Shown: in pieces, positions 11,337 through 19,958 of the stretch
Numbering within the stretch: position 1 is the stretch's first letter
How the letters are laid out: the number at the start of each line of letters is the position of its first letter
NCBI GenBank assembly: GCA_016235345.1
Contig: JACRLG010000023.1
Span: 124,001-188,000 of the forward strand
DNA length: 64,000 nucleotides
Reading direction: 5' to 3'
Origin: Deltaproteobacteria bacterium
GTDB taxonomy: Bacteria > Desulfobacterota > Desulfobacteria > Desulfobacterales > Desulfatibacillaceae
The notes under the pieces: model-generated
The model's input: only the letters and a program-made list of their open reading frames with translations
Databases searched by the model: none
Told to the model about the DNA's origin: nothing
Program-made: the position numbers and the translations under genes

Positions 11337-14300
11337 ATGCCCTCGAAAAAGCGTGCCATACCATTTCGTCGGCGAGTCCTGGCCCTTTTGCTGGTGGCCG
11401 GTTTTTCCGCCAGCTTTTTCGCCGTAACGAGGCTGGCCCGCCACGACGCGGAGCTTTCGGACGAGCGCAGGGATTTTTCCCATTCCATGTTTTTGCTCTA
11501 CGAGCAGGAGAAGGGGCTTTCGATATCCAACCGGCTTGGGCTTGGGGATTTTTCCTTTTCCCGCGCCCAAAGGCCTGCCCACGTCCCCTTCGAGCGCTAC
11601 GCAATGATAGAGAAGAAGGATTCGGGTTGGAAACTCCTGGTGAGCGACCTTGCCAACGCCTACGCGGTTCAGAATCCCGAAAAGCCCGAAACCGCATCCT
11701 TCAGGGTGATAGCCGACGGCGAACACGAGGCCGCGCCCGGAATTTACGTTTTCAACAACAACCTGGTGGGGCTTGGCCGGGAGGAAGGCGGCGGGTCCAT
11801 GTCGGCGAGCCGGCTGGGCTACCTGTTTTTCCTTGCGCCCGGTCAGAGCGTAACCCTTGGAAAGAGCCTCAAAAACCAGGCGGTCTTTCCCGTGGCGGAA
11901 CAGGCGAGAATTTTCGAGGGCGCTCCCACCGCCTTTCTTCCGGGCCGGTGGCTGGAACTAACCGCCGACAGGGACGGGACGATCCGGGTGAGCTTTCTTG
12001 ACCGGCCAACCGTCACCAAGGGCGGGAAGGCGTTCCCGGCGAGGCTTCAGCCCCGCCTCTGGCCCCTCAGCCTGGTGGCGGGGGAGGAGGACCCTCTTCT
12101 GCCAGCGGATAAAACCGCTGTGGCCTGGGTTCAGGCAGTGACGGCCACCGAGGGCGGCGGGTCGGGGGAGATGAAGGGAAGTGCCTTCAGGCTTAAGGCA
12201 AGCGGCGGCGAAATCCGGGAAATCCCCCTCTTCGCCCTTAAAACCGGAAAGGGGCCGGACAACACCACTGCCCTGTGGGTGATTTTCAATTTCCGGCAAA
12301 ACCCGCTTTTCGGGGCCTTAACGGCGGGAAACGATCCTCCTGTGGAGCCCCTTTCATCCACCTGGAACAACCCCATGCGCCAGGTGACGGCCCTTCCTGG
12401 AAAGCCCTGCGTTCTCGCCCCCATGTCCAGCCAGTTTCGGCGTTTCGGCGCAAGGCAGAGGGTGAGCTGGGAAAAATACGACAGCATGATCGACACCGCA
12501 GATCACGGAACGGTGTCCCTCGATCAGGCTGACGGCGAGGCGGGCAGCCGGAACAGGGCCTATGCCGAATCCGTGATTTTTCATCCCGAAGCCGGGGTCA
12601 CCATAAGAAACAACCTTCTTTTCGATTCCAGGGAGACCGTGGCCGCGCAAACCCGCGCGCCGAAGGTGGGGGACCTGGCGGCGGCCAACCGGAAAAGCTA
12701 CCCCTACCTCACCGACCCCGGACGGGACCGGAAAATATTTCTGGACTGGCCAGCCCGCAACAAGAGGAAGCAGCCGGTCTATCTCATTTTCCATCCGGGC
12801 CCCGGGGTCTTTGCCGGGGACTCGGCGCGCCTGCCGGCGCCATCCAGGTCCAACCAGGGCGGGTCGTACCTGAAGGACTGGGACGCCCTGGGGGTGTGGT
12901 CCCGTTACGCGGTTTGCGTAAACGGAGAGGGCCGGGTGACCCCCCCGCCCTCGGACAAGCGCCTTGCCGGGCTTGCGGTCGGGCCTGATTCATGGGCCTT
13001 CCTGGGCCCGCAGTCGGCTGTTGTGGCGGTTTCCCTCGCCAGCGCCAAAGGAGGCCTTACCGGCGAAAGATCGGGGCTCGCCATAAAAAGGGCGTGGGGA
13101 GACGCGCCGGTTCTCATCAACGGCGAGGACCTTACGGGCGAATCCAGGGAACTCCGGTACGGCGACGTGGTTTCCTACGGCGAGGGCTCCTGGACCCTGG
13201 CATCCAACTTCGGCCTGTGCCTGTTCTCGGAAAAAAAGGCCCTTCCCAAAAACGACACCACAAGCCAGATGGTCCGCTGGACCTTTTCCTCGCCGGTGGA
13301 CAACGGGGAAATATTAAATTCCATAACCGGCATTCTTGGAGACGAAATCTTCGATCACTCGTCGGGCCGCCACTCCAGGAGGCGCACCCTGTATCCGGGT
13401 CTGGCCGAGGCCCCGGACGTGCGGTCCAGGCTCTCGCAGGGCGAAAACGTGCGGCTCACGCTCCAGTCCGACCTCATGGAAATAGTCACCTCGGTCACCC
13501 GAAGGCACCTTGCCATGATGGACGCGGATTATCCCTATCCGCCGTGCACCTCCGTTAAAGGCAGAAGGCCCTGCGCCACGCCCTCCACTCACGGCGGGGC
13601 GGTGGTGATCTTAAACCGCGAGGGAAAGATAAGGGCCTGCCTCAGCCTTCCCACCTTCACCAGGGAGAGTCTGAAAGGGGCCATTTTCGACAAGACCGCC
13701 GACGACACCCGCGACTTCACCTTCAGAAACCGGGCGCTTCAGCTGACGAAAAACGATTACCCAGGCTCCATCTTCAAGACCGTAACAGCCATGTGCTGGC
13801 TTTTAAGCCCCCCCTGGCGCTTCGACACCGTTCCGCCGGGGCCGCTGTCCTTTGACATCACGGGTCCTGAGCGCTTCTTCGCGGTGAAATCCGGGGACAT
13901 CCCCATCCCGCCCTACACCTGCACCAACCACCTGGTGAGCTACTCCTGGGGCGCTTTCTGGGGCTACGAGTTCGGCCCCAAGGGAATAGCCTGCGTGGGC
14001 AACCACGGAAAAAGAAGGGACCGGGTGGAATTTCTGTCGGAAATCCTCTACAAGTCCTGCAATCAGGGGGCCATGAGGCTATACACCCAGTACGCAGCCC
14101 CTGGAACCCTTCCGGGCTCCTGGATCGAGGTCTACAAGGCCCTGGGTTTCCGGGTCCTGGGCGGGTCGGGAACCCAGTACGGCCCGGCCCTTCGCTTCGC
14201 CCGCGACCTTGACGGCGAAATAACGCGAATTCTGCGCCTGGACGCGGGCCTCGTGGACGTGGCGCACCTGGAGCAGTATCCCGCCTCCCTGTGCAAGATG

Positions 14301-14891
14301 ACCTTCGGCCAGATCGTGGAGGCATCCCTCATGCACCTTGCCCTCATGGGGGTTCTCTACTCCAACGGCGGCCAGATGTACCTGCCCACCTTCAGGGAGG
14401 ACGCGGTGGAGCGCATGGAATCAGACCCCCAAAGCCCCCTTGACCCGGAGATTTTCGCCGCTGCGGCAAGGCAGGTGGGGGACTCGCTGATCCTGGGCTC
14501 CCAGAGGGTGGCCGAGCCTGGGCGCGGCATTTTCATGGGCACCTCCCAGCCCTCATTCGTGGAAATCCAGGGCAGCGAGGATTTGGGATACCCGGTTTTC
14601 GCCGGAAAGACCTCCACAGCCGAGGTGGTCCAGGGAGCGCCCGGAAGCGAGGTCCAGAAGGCCCACACCCGCTGGATGGGCTGGCAGGCGGGCAGCCTTG
14701 CAAAGAACGGCGCGGACTGGAAGTTCAACCGCAGCCGTGAAAAGCTGGTCATGGCCATAAGCGTCGAGAATTCCAACAATCCCAAGGCCCCCACCCACGC
14801 CAAGTTTCTCGCGGCCAAGCTGGCCTACACCATCGCCTCCTTTTTCGGAGACTGCGGAAACCAGGTGGAGAAAACATGCGCCTCAAAATAG
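11337..14891 (+). CDS. Large penicillin-binding protein (transpeptidase) with FHA-like segment
   Basis: 1184 residues, nearly twice the size of typical class B PBPs. One N-terminal membrane anchor (about 9-28) precedes a long extracytoplasmic region. The transpeptidase motifs are in order: SxxK as PGSIFK (S811, K814), SxN as SCN (S907-N909), and the third motif as GKTSTA (K1091-T-S), with Ser where KTG enzymes have Gly. Residues about 589-620 (LINGEDLTGESRELRYGDVV) read like an FHA-type beta-sandwich strand pair, an odd feature outside the cytoplasm. The domain between about 30 and 580 is unrecognised. It would cross-link peptidoglycan, with the adjacent SEDS protein as glycan polymerase. The gene starts one base after that stop and overlaps the next gene by 16 bases, indicating tight translational coupling. 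Confidence 0.82.
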   Translation: MPSKKRAIPFRRRVLALLLVAGFSASFFAVTRLARHDAELSDERRDFSHSMFLLYEQEKGLSISNRLGLGDFSFSRAQRPAHVPFERYAMIEKKDSGWKLLVSDLANAYAVQNPEKPETASFRVIADGEHEAAPGIYVFNNNLVGLGREEGGGSMSASRLGYLFFLAPGQSVTLGKSLKNQAVFPVAEQARIFEGAPTAFLPGRWLELTADRDGTIRVSFLDRPTVTKGGKAFPARLQPRLWPLSLVAGEEDPLLPADKTAVAWVQAVTATEGGGSGEMKGSAFRLKASGGEIREIPLFALKTGKGPDNTTALWVIFNFRQNPLFGALTAGNDPPVEPLSSTWNNPMRQVTALPGKPCVLAPMSSQFRRFGARQRVSWEKYDSMIDTADHGTVSLDQADGEAGSRNRAYAESVIFHPEAGVTIRNNLLFDSRETVAAQTRAPKVGDLAAANRKSYPYLTDPGRDRKIFLDWPARNKRKQPVYLIFHPGPGVFAGDSARLPAPSRSNQGGSYLKDWDALGVWSRYAVCVNGEGRVTPPPSDKRLAGLAVGPDSWAFLGPQSAVVAVSLASAKGGLTGERSGLAIKRAWGDAPVLINGEDLTGESRELRYGDVVSYGEGSWTLASNFGLCLFSEKKALPKNDTTSQMVRWTFSSPVDNGEILNSITGILGDEIFDHSSGRHSRRRTLYPGLAEAPDVRSRLSQGENVRLTLQSDLMEIVTSVTRRHLAMMDADYPYPPCTSVKGRRPCATPSTHGGAVVILNREGKIRACLSLPTFTRESLKGAIFDKTADDTRDFTFRNRALQLTKNDYPGSIFKTVTAMCWLLSPPWRFDTVPPGPLSFDITGPERFFAVKSGDIPIPPYTCTNHLVSYSWGAFWGYEFGPKGIACVGNHGKRRDRVEFLSEILYKSCNQGAMRLYTQYAAPGTLPGSWIEVYKALGFRVLGGSGTQYGPALRFARDLDGEITRILRLDAGLVDVAHLEQYPASLCKMTFGQIVEASLMHLALMGVLYSNGGQMYLPTFREDAVERMESDPQSPLDPEIFAAAARQVGDSLILGSQRVAEPGRGIFMGTSQPSFVEIQGSEDLGYPVFAGKTSTAEVVQGAPGSEVQKAHTRWMGWQAGSLAKNGADWKFNRSREKLVMAISVENSNNPKAPTHAKFLAAKLAYTIASFFGDCGNQVEKTCASK

Positions 14892-15673
14892 CCATCGCCC
14901 TTCTGCTGGCCTTTGCGGCCTCCTTCCCGGCGTCCTTCGCGGCCTCCAAAAAGGTGAGCCTGCCGGGGCCTTCGGCCAAGGATTGGCCATGCAGAGAGAA
15001 TTTCAGCATCGTCCAGGGCGAAGACAGCGACATCACGGCCTTTGCGAAAAAATACAAGGTGCCGCCCCTCATCCTTCTGGCCTGGAACCCGGTTCTGGCC
15101 GAAGAGGGAAGGGTGAGGCGCTACCGGGAAAAACGGGTAAGGGGAAGGCTTGCAAGGCAGCCCGTGAACATTCTCATCTGCCGCGAGCCTTTTCTGAGAA
15201 CCCCGCTGGGAACGTATGAAAGCCCCTACAAGCTGGTGCTTTCGCGCTTCTCCGGAATCTACACCTACCCCTGGGCCGAGCTTGGCTCCCGCTGGCGGGC
15301 CGACGTGCCTCCGGGAAAGCGCGTGCGCATGGCCCCGGAAACCTGCCTCACCTTTGCACGCAAACCCCACAAGATGCGCCTGAGGTTGAGCCTTCCGGCC
15401 CCGGCCCGCACGGAAAAAGCCTTAAATGACGTGGCCAGGACCTTCGGGGTATCCCAGGCCGTCATCAACGCCCTTAACGCCAAGGCCCTACAGAGGGGCT
15501 ATCTCACCCGCGAGGACGTGGTCTTTCTCCCGTATCCCAGGATAATCGGGGTGGAGGAGGAGGAAGAGGATGAACCGGCGGCGCAAGGGGAGAAAAAGGA
15601 GGAAGAAGCCGGGCCGGCTGAATCCATAGCGCCTCCGGGCACAATAGAACCCAGCGGTGAAGAGACGGATTAG
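14876..15673 (+). CDS. Secreted LysM-like protein
   Basis: 265 residues; the start overlaps the end of the PBP gene by 16 bases. A signal peptide (MRLKIAIALLLAFAASFPASFA) is followed by a LysM-like module (about 42-100: FSIVQGEDSDITAFAKKYKV, then LLAWNP). A second, weaker LysM-like module lies at about 170-225 (LNDVARTFGVSQAVINALN). The C-terminal 40 residues are a Glu-rich, probably disordered tail. LysM modules bind the N-acetylglucosamine of peptidoglycan, which fits the cell-wall synthesis genes just upstream. The stop codon directly abuts a copy of the nested-palindrome repeat, so the transcript probably carries that structure in its 3' region. A LysM assignment is likely but both modules are divergent. 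Confidence 0.72.
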   Translation: MRLKIAIALLLAFAASFPASFAASKKVSLPGPSAKDWPCRENFSIVQGEDSDITAFAKKYKVPPLILLAWNPVLAEEGRVRRYREKRVRGRLARQPVNILICREPFLRTPLGTYESPYKLVLSRFSGIYTYPWAELGSRWRADVPPGKRVRMAPETCLTFARKPHKMRLRLSLPAPARTEKALNDVARTFGVSQAVINALNAKALQRGYLTREDVVFLPYPRIIGVEEEEEDEPAAQGEKKEEEAGPAESIAPPGTIEPSGEETD

Positions 15674-15790
15674 CCTGGGGGGCGGAAGGGCGCGACCTGC
15701 TGTGTCAGGCCGGGTCGGGCGGCGCGTCATGTACTTTTTGTACTATTCCTTCCCGCCCTCCCCGGCCTTCCTTGCATTTCGCCCCCCAGG
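15674..15790 (+). repeat. Nested-palindrome repeat, copy A
   Basis: Outer arms CCTGGGGGGCG/CGCCCCCCAGG are a perfect 11-base inverted repeat; the left arm begins on the base after the TAG of the LysM gene. Inside lie CTGCTGTGTCAGG, an inner GC-rich arm pair, the core GTAC-TTTTT-GTAC (15731-15743) and CCTTCCTTGCATTTC. The strand given is the one reading TGTGTCA before TCCTTGC, the same as the upstream gene. Confidence 0.85.
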
Positions 15791-15831
15791 CCGGGGTTTC
15801 GATGGGTGTGGTGAAAAGACGGTTTGAAACC

Positions 15832-15860
15832 GGCGGAAGGGCGCGACCTGCGGTGTCGGC
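15832..15860 (+). repeat. Truncated copy of the nested-palindrome repeat (5' half only)
   Basis: GGCGGAAGGGCGCGACCTGC then GGTGTCGGC repeats, with two changes and one missing base, the sequence just inside the left arm of copy A, 150 bases downstream. No core or right half follows. It looks like the remnant of a second insertion or a partial duplication. Confidence 0.6.
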
Positions 15861-15961
15861 TGAGGGCGGAAAAAAATTGATTTGGCATCATAAACGGAAT
15901 TTGATGTAATGGGCGTTAAGGGAAAACAGGTCAGGGGCATCAACCGGGAAACCATGAAAAA

Positions 15962-17395
15962 ATGAAGTTTCTGCTGTCAGAACTGGACGTGGTGTTCGCC
16001 AACGAGCTTCCGGCCCTTGAGCGCTTCAACATAACGAGGCCGGAGGAGCTTGGCCGGTACGCCCGGCACGTGGTGGAGCTTGTGGAAAATTTCGTGAGCC
16101 CCTACCGCATCACGGCCATCAACCTTCGGATCCACCACGGGGACGCCCTGTCCAGGATGCCCCTTTCGGAGGTGTGGGAGAGCCTTAGCCGCAGAAAGCC
16201 CGAAAGCGTGTCCGCGCATGGGGCCTTCGGGTTCTTCGATGCGCCCGGGGCCTGGAGGAACGACGCCGAGATCGAGGTGGATTTTTCCTGGTTCCTGGTG
16301 GCCCGCCTGGAAGACGGCTCCTTCGTCGACCGGAAAATCCACGCCCACAGGGTCCACCTTTCGGTTTCCAGGCCGGACCGCAAGCATTTCCGGGCGGTGC
16401 TTGACGACGGCTGGGAAATCGCGGTTCCCGGCGAGGCCCCAACCGGGGTTCACCGCTTTCTGCTCCAGGACATAAACGAAGGCCTTTACGCCTACGGCGT
16501 AGGCTCCCGACGGCGCGACATAATCTGCGAGTCCACCGGGCTTCTGAACAGGCTCGTTCCGGGTTTCGACAACCTGTGGCTTGCCACCGTGGATGCGAAA
16601 AAGCTCTTTCCCAGGGTGGAAAGATGGACCCTGAAGCCCTTTGCCGGTTTCGGCTATCTTCTTCCGGGACTCCGCAACCTTGAGACGGCCTTTCGTTCCG
16701 GGGCCTTTTTTCAGCCGGAAAAGGGAAGCGATTTCTACCTCACCAACCGGTCCAGGCTTGCCGTGAACATTTCCTACGGGGCCAACCGGGCGAGGGAGGC
16801 GGTCCACATTTTAAAAAGCCATCCCGGCCTGCACCAGGACGAAAGGCTCGTGCGGGAGATCGAATGCGAGATTCCGGCCCCCAAAAAGGACTGCTTCGGG
16901 CGCGCCCGGCTTTCCATCTCCTTTGAAAATCCCAACGGCGACAAGGCGGGGCTTACTGAAAAGATTTACGTGGTGAACCCGGATTCCGCGCCTGCGGTTT
17001 CCTTTGACGGGACCCCCGGCCAGGAAGGGCTGGAAAACCGGCTCCTTCTTTCGTCGGCAAGCCTGCCCATACTAAAAAGCGGGGGCCCCGGCCTTCAGAT
17101 AATGTATTTTCAGGACATGGACCGGGCTGACAGGGCCACAGCGGAAAACCTTTTCCTGTGTTCGGACAAGGGACCAAGGCCCATAATGACCCCCGGTTTT
17201 GAAAGCCTCGAGGTCGGCCACGAAGGGGGATGGGCGCCGGGAATAGTGATGCCAAGGGCCGTTCCGGGGCCGCTGGCTCCGGCCAGGGAGGATGCGTCCC
17301 AGGTTCTCACCCCGCCTCTTATGTATCATTATATGCATAACGGGGTGAGATACTCCGTGGCCCAGAGATTCAGGTACCGGCAATCACAGCCATGA
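15962..17395 (+). CDS. Unrecognised protein in the SEDS/PBP locus
   Basis: 477 residues with no signal peptide or membrane span, so probably cytoplasmic. The composition is mixed alpha/beta, rich in Arg and aromatic residues (for example GAFGFFDAPGAWRNDAEIEV near 85-105, and MYHYMHNGVRYSVAQRFRYR at the C-terminus). I do not recognise a family or catalytic motif. The ATG at 15962 overlaps a three-codon frame (ATG AAA AAA TGA from 15954); a GGGA lies 4 and 12 bases before the two ATGs. The next gene starts inside this gene's stop (ATGA overlap), so the two are translationally coupled. The repeat region upstream separates it from the LysM gene, but the strand and spacing suggest the same transcription unit. 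Confidence 0.75.
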   Translation: MKFLLSELDVVFANELPALERFNITRPEELGRYARHVVELVENFVSPYRITAINLRIHHGDALSRMPLSEVWESLSRRKPESVSAHGAFGFFDAPGAWRNDAEIEVDFSWFLVARLEDGSFVDRKIHAHRVHLSVSRPDRKHFRAVLDDGWEIAVPGEAPTGVHRFLLQDINEGLYAYGVGSRRRDIICESTGLLNRLVPGFDNLWLATVDAKKLFPRVERWTLKPFAGFGYLLPGLRNLETAFRSGAFFQPEKGSDFYLTNRSRLAVNISYGANRAREAVHILKSHPGLHQDERLVREIECEIPAPKKDCFGRARLSISFENPNGDKAGLTEKIYVVNPDSAPAVSFDGTPGQEGLENRLLLSSASLPILKSGGPGLQIMYFQDMDRADRATAENLFLCSDKGPRPIMTPGFESLEVGHEGGWAPGIVMPRAVPGPLAPAREDASQVLTPPLMYHYMHNGVRYSVAQRFRYRQSQP

Positions 17396-18723
17396 CAGCA
17401 AGCAGGGGATGGGGCGCTTTTTCCATGAAACTGGTTTTCGCCATAATCATGTTTTTGGTTTCGCCCCTCCTTGTCCCTTTTTCCCAGGCCCTTGCCCAGG
17501 CTGATGCCCCGGCTGACCCGGCGCGGTCGATATCGGTCCTGACAGCTGTGGACGCCTGTTCAGACGAGATGTCCCTTTACCGCTCAAAGGCCGGAAACCT
17601 GGCTGGCGCGGCCCATCGGCTGTTTCAGGCGAGCCCGCCCCAGTGGCGGTGGGCCAGCGCCCTGGTCACCCCGGACGGCATGGCCTTTTTCGGCTCCCCG
17701 GCGGAGGCCGCCATGCCCACCACCACGGTGCGCGGGGCCTGCGGCTACAAGACCCTCATGAGAAGGCCGGAGGTGAAGAAGAAGACCGCCACGGTGATTT
17801 TTTTCTCGGCAGGCCCGCGTGACGGCAAAAGGGTATCGGCCCTGTCCTTTTCCGGTTTTCTGGAGGCCCAGCCGGAACTTTTCGCGTACCCGGTGTGGTC
17901 GGCCTACGGGTCGGGCAGGGTGAGGCTTCTGTGGATTTTTTTTCTGGGCAGGGCGGAGCCTGTTGTGGTGGATCACGCGGTTTCGGTTTTCAGGGACTTG
18001 GGCTTCACCCCGGTTTTTCCCCTTCCCCTTTGCGCCAACGATCCCAAGAGCCTTTGGCGGGAGATGGCCGCAAGGGTTCCCAAGGCCTTTCCGGTAAGGC
18101 CCCTGGCCCCGGTTTTCCGGCGCAGAGGCTCCTTTTCGGTCCAGGTGTCCTTCATGGCGCCCGAAACCCTGGTTTTCGACGAGGACAGCCTTTCCCTTAA
18201 GCTTGGCAGGACAGCCGTATCCCCGCCCATGCCGGGGTGGCGCTTCGGCCAGCCCGAACTGAAGGGCCTTTCCCTTAAACAGGGCAGGGTGACGGCGGAC
18301 GTCAGGCTCCCGTACACGGCCCCCTCCTATCTTGCCCTTTTGAGGGACCGGAGCTTGAAGCACAGCGAGGCGGTTTTTTCAGGCGGGTTCAGGCTGAAAT
18401 CCTCGGCAGTGCCCGGCACGGTGGGTCCTGCGGACGATGAGGGGCTTTTGAACGTCTTTCTGGCCAAGACTTTTTCCCAGTCGGCCCTTCTTTCCTTCTC
18501 GCTTCCCTTGACGCTTGGAATCGACTACAGAATCTGGCCCCTGGAGGCCACGGCCCTGATTTTCTGGGCTTTCCTGGTGCTTGCCGCCTGGAGGGAGTTT
18601 TACAAGTCGCCCCCGGACGGGATGACCCTTTACGAGCTGAAAAGGCTCGGACGCTGGTTCATCGCCCTGGGAATCCTTGGCGGCCTCGCCGTGGTCCTCA
18701 TCATCGGCGGGCACTCGCCGTAA
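17392..18723 (+). CDS. Unrecognised exported/membrane protein, last gene of the SEDS/PBP locus
   Basis: 443 residues. A hydrophobic N-terminus (KLVFAIIMFLVSPLLVPFSQALAQA, about 10-34) looks like a signal peptide. A long extracytoplasmic region follows, then two C-terminal membrane spans (about 375-400 and 420-440) with a short charged loop between them. Three cysteines (near 50, 103 and 205) lie in the exported part. No known domain is recognised. The ATG overlaps the stop of the preceding gene. The topology (exported domain anchored by two C-terminal helices) would suit a scaffold or regulator of the neighbouring SEDS/PBP pair, but that is inference from position alone. The following gene converges from the other strand. 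Confidence 0.75.
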   Translation: MTASRGWGAFSMKLVFAIIMFLVSPLLVPFSQALAQADAPADPARSISVLTAVDACSDEMSLYRSKAGNLAGAAHRLFQASPPQWRWASALVTPDGMAFFGSPAEAAMPTTTVRGACGYKTLMRRPEVKKKTATVIFFSAGPRDGKRVSALSFSGFLEAQPELFAYPVWSAYGSGRVRLLWIFFLGRAEPVVVDHAVSVFRDLGFTPVFPLPLCANDPKSLWREMAARVPKAFPVRPLAPVFRRRGSFSVQVSFMAPETLVFDEDSLSLKLGRTAVSPPMPGWRFGQPELKGLSLKQGRVTADVRLPYTAPSYLALLRDRSLKHSEAVFSGGFRLKSSAVPGTVGPADDEGLLNVFLAKTFSQSALLSFSLPLTLGIDYRIWPLEATALIFWAFLVLAAWREFYKSPPDGMTLYELKRLGRWFIALGILGGLAVVLIIGGHSP

Positions 18724-18761
18724 CCTTGGGCTCACCGAAAACCGCCCAGGGCCTGCAGATG

Positions 18762-19706
18762 TCAAATACGTCCAACCTTTTCATATAAAATTACGAGTTG
18801 CGATAAACAATCCAATGCAGAGTCAATAATTTCTTTCACTTCGTCGAAGTTTTTCTTCAGGGGATTTATTTCATTTACTTTCATCATAACTTTAACCGAT
18901 TTTCCAGCCTTTTCTATAGACATCCGATTAGATAAACTACTTCCGTATTTTGTTCTTATTATTTCTATGTCTTCAGCTTTATTAACAAACATCATTTTTA
19001 TTTGCCCGTTACTCAGCTGGTGCGCAAGCTTTACTTCTTTTCGAGGCAATACATTAGGATAAAATTCAATCCAACTACTGCGATCCTGTCTCGGTTTTGG
19101 TTTTTGTATTTTCAGTGCAGAGTAATTCTCATTCGCATACTTACAATAGTCTTTCACAAAAGCTGTAACCAGTTCATTATCTGTAGGCTGATAGCCACGT
19201 CTATTTTTCTGGATTGCTTGTGAAATAATACGCGCTTTATATGCCAATCTATCATCGTTAATTCCTTCCGACGTAAAATAGGAATGAATTTCTTCATAGC
19301 TGATATGACTATCATAACATTCTGTATCTTTAACAGAGACCAAGTATTTTTTTGGTGCTATGATACATGTTTTAAAAGCATTCCATTCTCCTTTTTTAAT
19401 ACCTTCTTCACCACGTAGATGGTAACGTAATCCTTGATCCGGCATTGGTGTTGAATCTATTTTATTCTCAATAAGAATTGCCACATTTAAGCCATTGATG
19501 TCTTCAAAACGAAAAATTAAATCAGATTCTCCAAGATTCGAGATGATTATAGAATGCCATGCTCTAATATATACATTGTATGCTCTTTCACCAAAAATTA
19601 AAGTCGTAAACATTTTACGAAAGTTTTCGCTAACTGAAAGCTCCTCAAGTAAAAGTAAATCAATATCTCTTTCGATCACTGATTCCAGAAAACTCATTTC
19701 AAGCAT
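18762..19706 (-). CDS. PD-(D/E)XK nuclease-superfamily protein, AT-rich, probably acquired
   Basis: 314 residues from the ATG at 19706, chosen because GAGG lies 6 bases upstream; an earlier in-frame ATG at 19733 has no ribosome-binding site. The core SDLIFRFEDINGLNVAILIENKID (about 75-98) has the shape of a PD-(D/E)XK site: an acidic residue, then a hydrophobic strand ending in E-x-K (ENK). The C-terminal 90 residues resemble the appended domain of restriction- or defence-type nucleases of this superfamily. Base composition is far more AT-rich than its neighbours (many AAA/ATT/TTT codons), a sign of horizontal transfer. It stands alone, convergent with the envelope locus. A defence role is plausible; no partner gene is present. 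Confidence 0.7.
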   Translation of the reverse strand: MLEMSFLESVIERDIDLLLLEELSVSENFRKMFTTLIFGERAYNVYIRAWHSIIISNLGESDLIFRFEDINGLNVAILIENKIDSTPMPDQGLRYHLRGEEGIKKGEWNAFKTCIIAPKKYLVSVKDTECYDSHISYEEIHSYFTSEGINDDRLAYKARIISQAIQKNRRGYQPTDNELVTAFVKDYCKYANENYSALKIQKPKPRQDRSSWIEFYPNVLPRKEVKLAHQLSNGQIKMMFVNKAEDIEIIRTKYGSSLSNRMSIEKAGKSVKVMMKVNEINPLKKNFDEVKEIIDSALDCLSQLVILYEKVGRI

Positions 19707-19834
19707 GTTGTGCCTCACACATTTATAACTCATACTATTTTATGCACAAAACTTCTTTTGTCCTGACCCACGCTACGAACAGCCACTTATGATATTGTAC
19801 TTCTCTTTATCCCCCCTTCAATTCCGGCTGGGAA

Positions 19835-19958
19835 CAGGGGAGCTGAGGGCGATGATATGCAAGGAAGGCGAGCGGCGCGGGGAGGAATAGTACACAAGGT
19901 ACATGACGCCCCGCCCGCCCCCTGCCTGACACAGCAGATCGCGCCCTCAGTTCCCCTG
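19835..19958 (-). repeat. Nested-palindrome repeat, copy B
   Basis: Outer arms CAGGGGAGCTGAGGGCG (19835-19851) and CGCCCTCAGTTCCCCTG (19942-19958) pair at 16 of 17 positions. The core is GTAC-ACAAG-GTAC (19890-19902), flanked by GATATGCAAGGAAGG and CTGACACAGCAGATCGCG. The right arm contains the last codons and the stop of the activator gene at 19947. On the minus strand it reads TGTGTCA first, the same sense as that gene. Confidence 0.85.

Noticed and set aside
9667-11427. 586-codon plus-strand frame overlapping the SEDS gene
   Set aside because: It overlaps the SEDS gene in another frame, is low-complexity Gly/Arg/Pro-rich and crosses the next gene start; the SEDS frame carries conserved motifs.
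15954-15965. Three-codon frame (ATG AAA AAA TGA) before the 477-residue protein
   Set aside because: It overlaps the likely start of the longer gene. It could act in translational coupling but is too short to call a gene.
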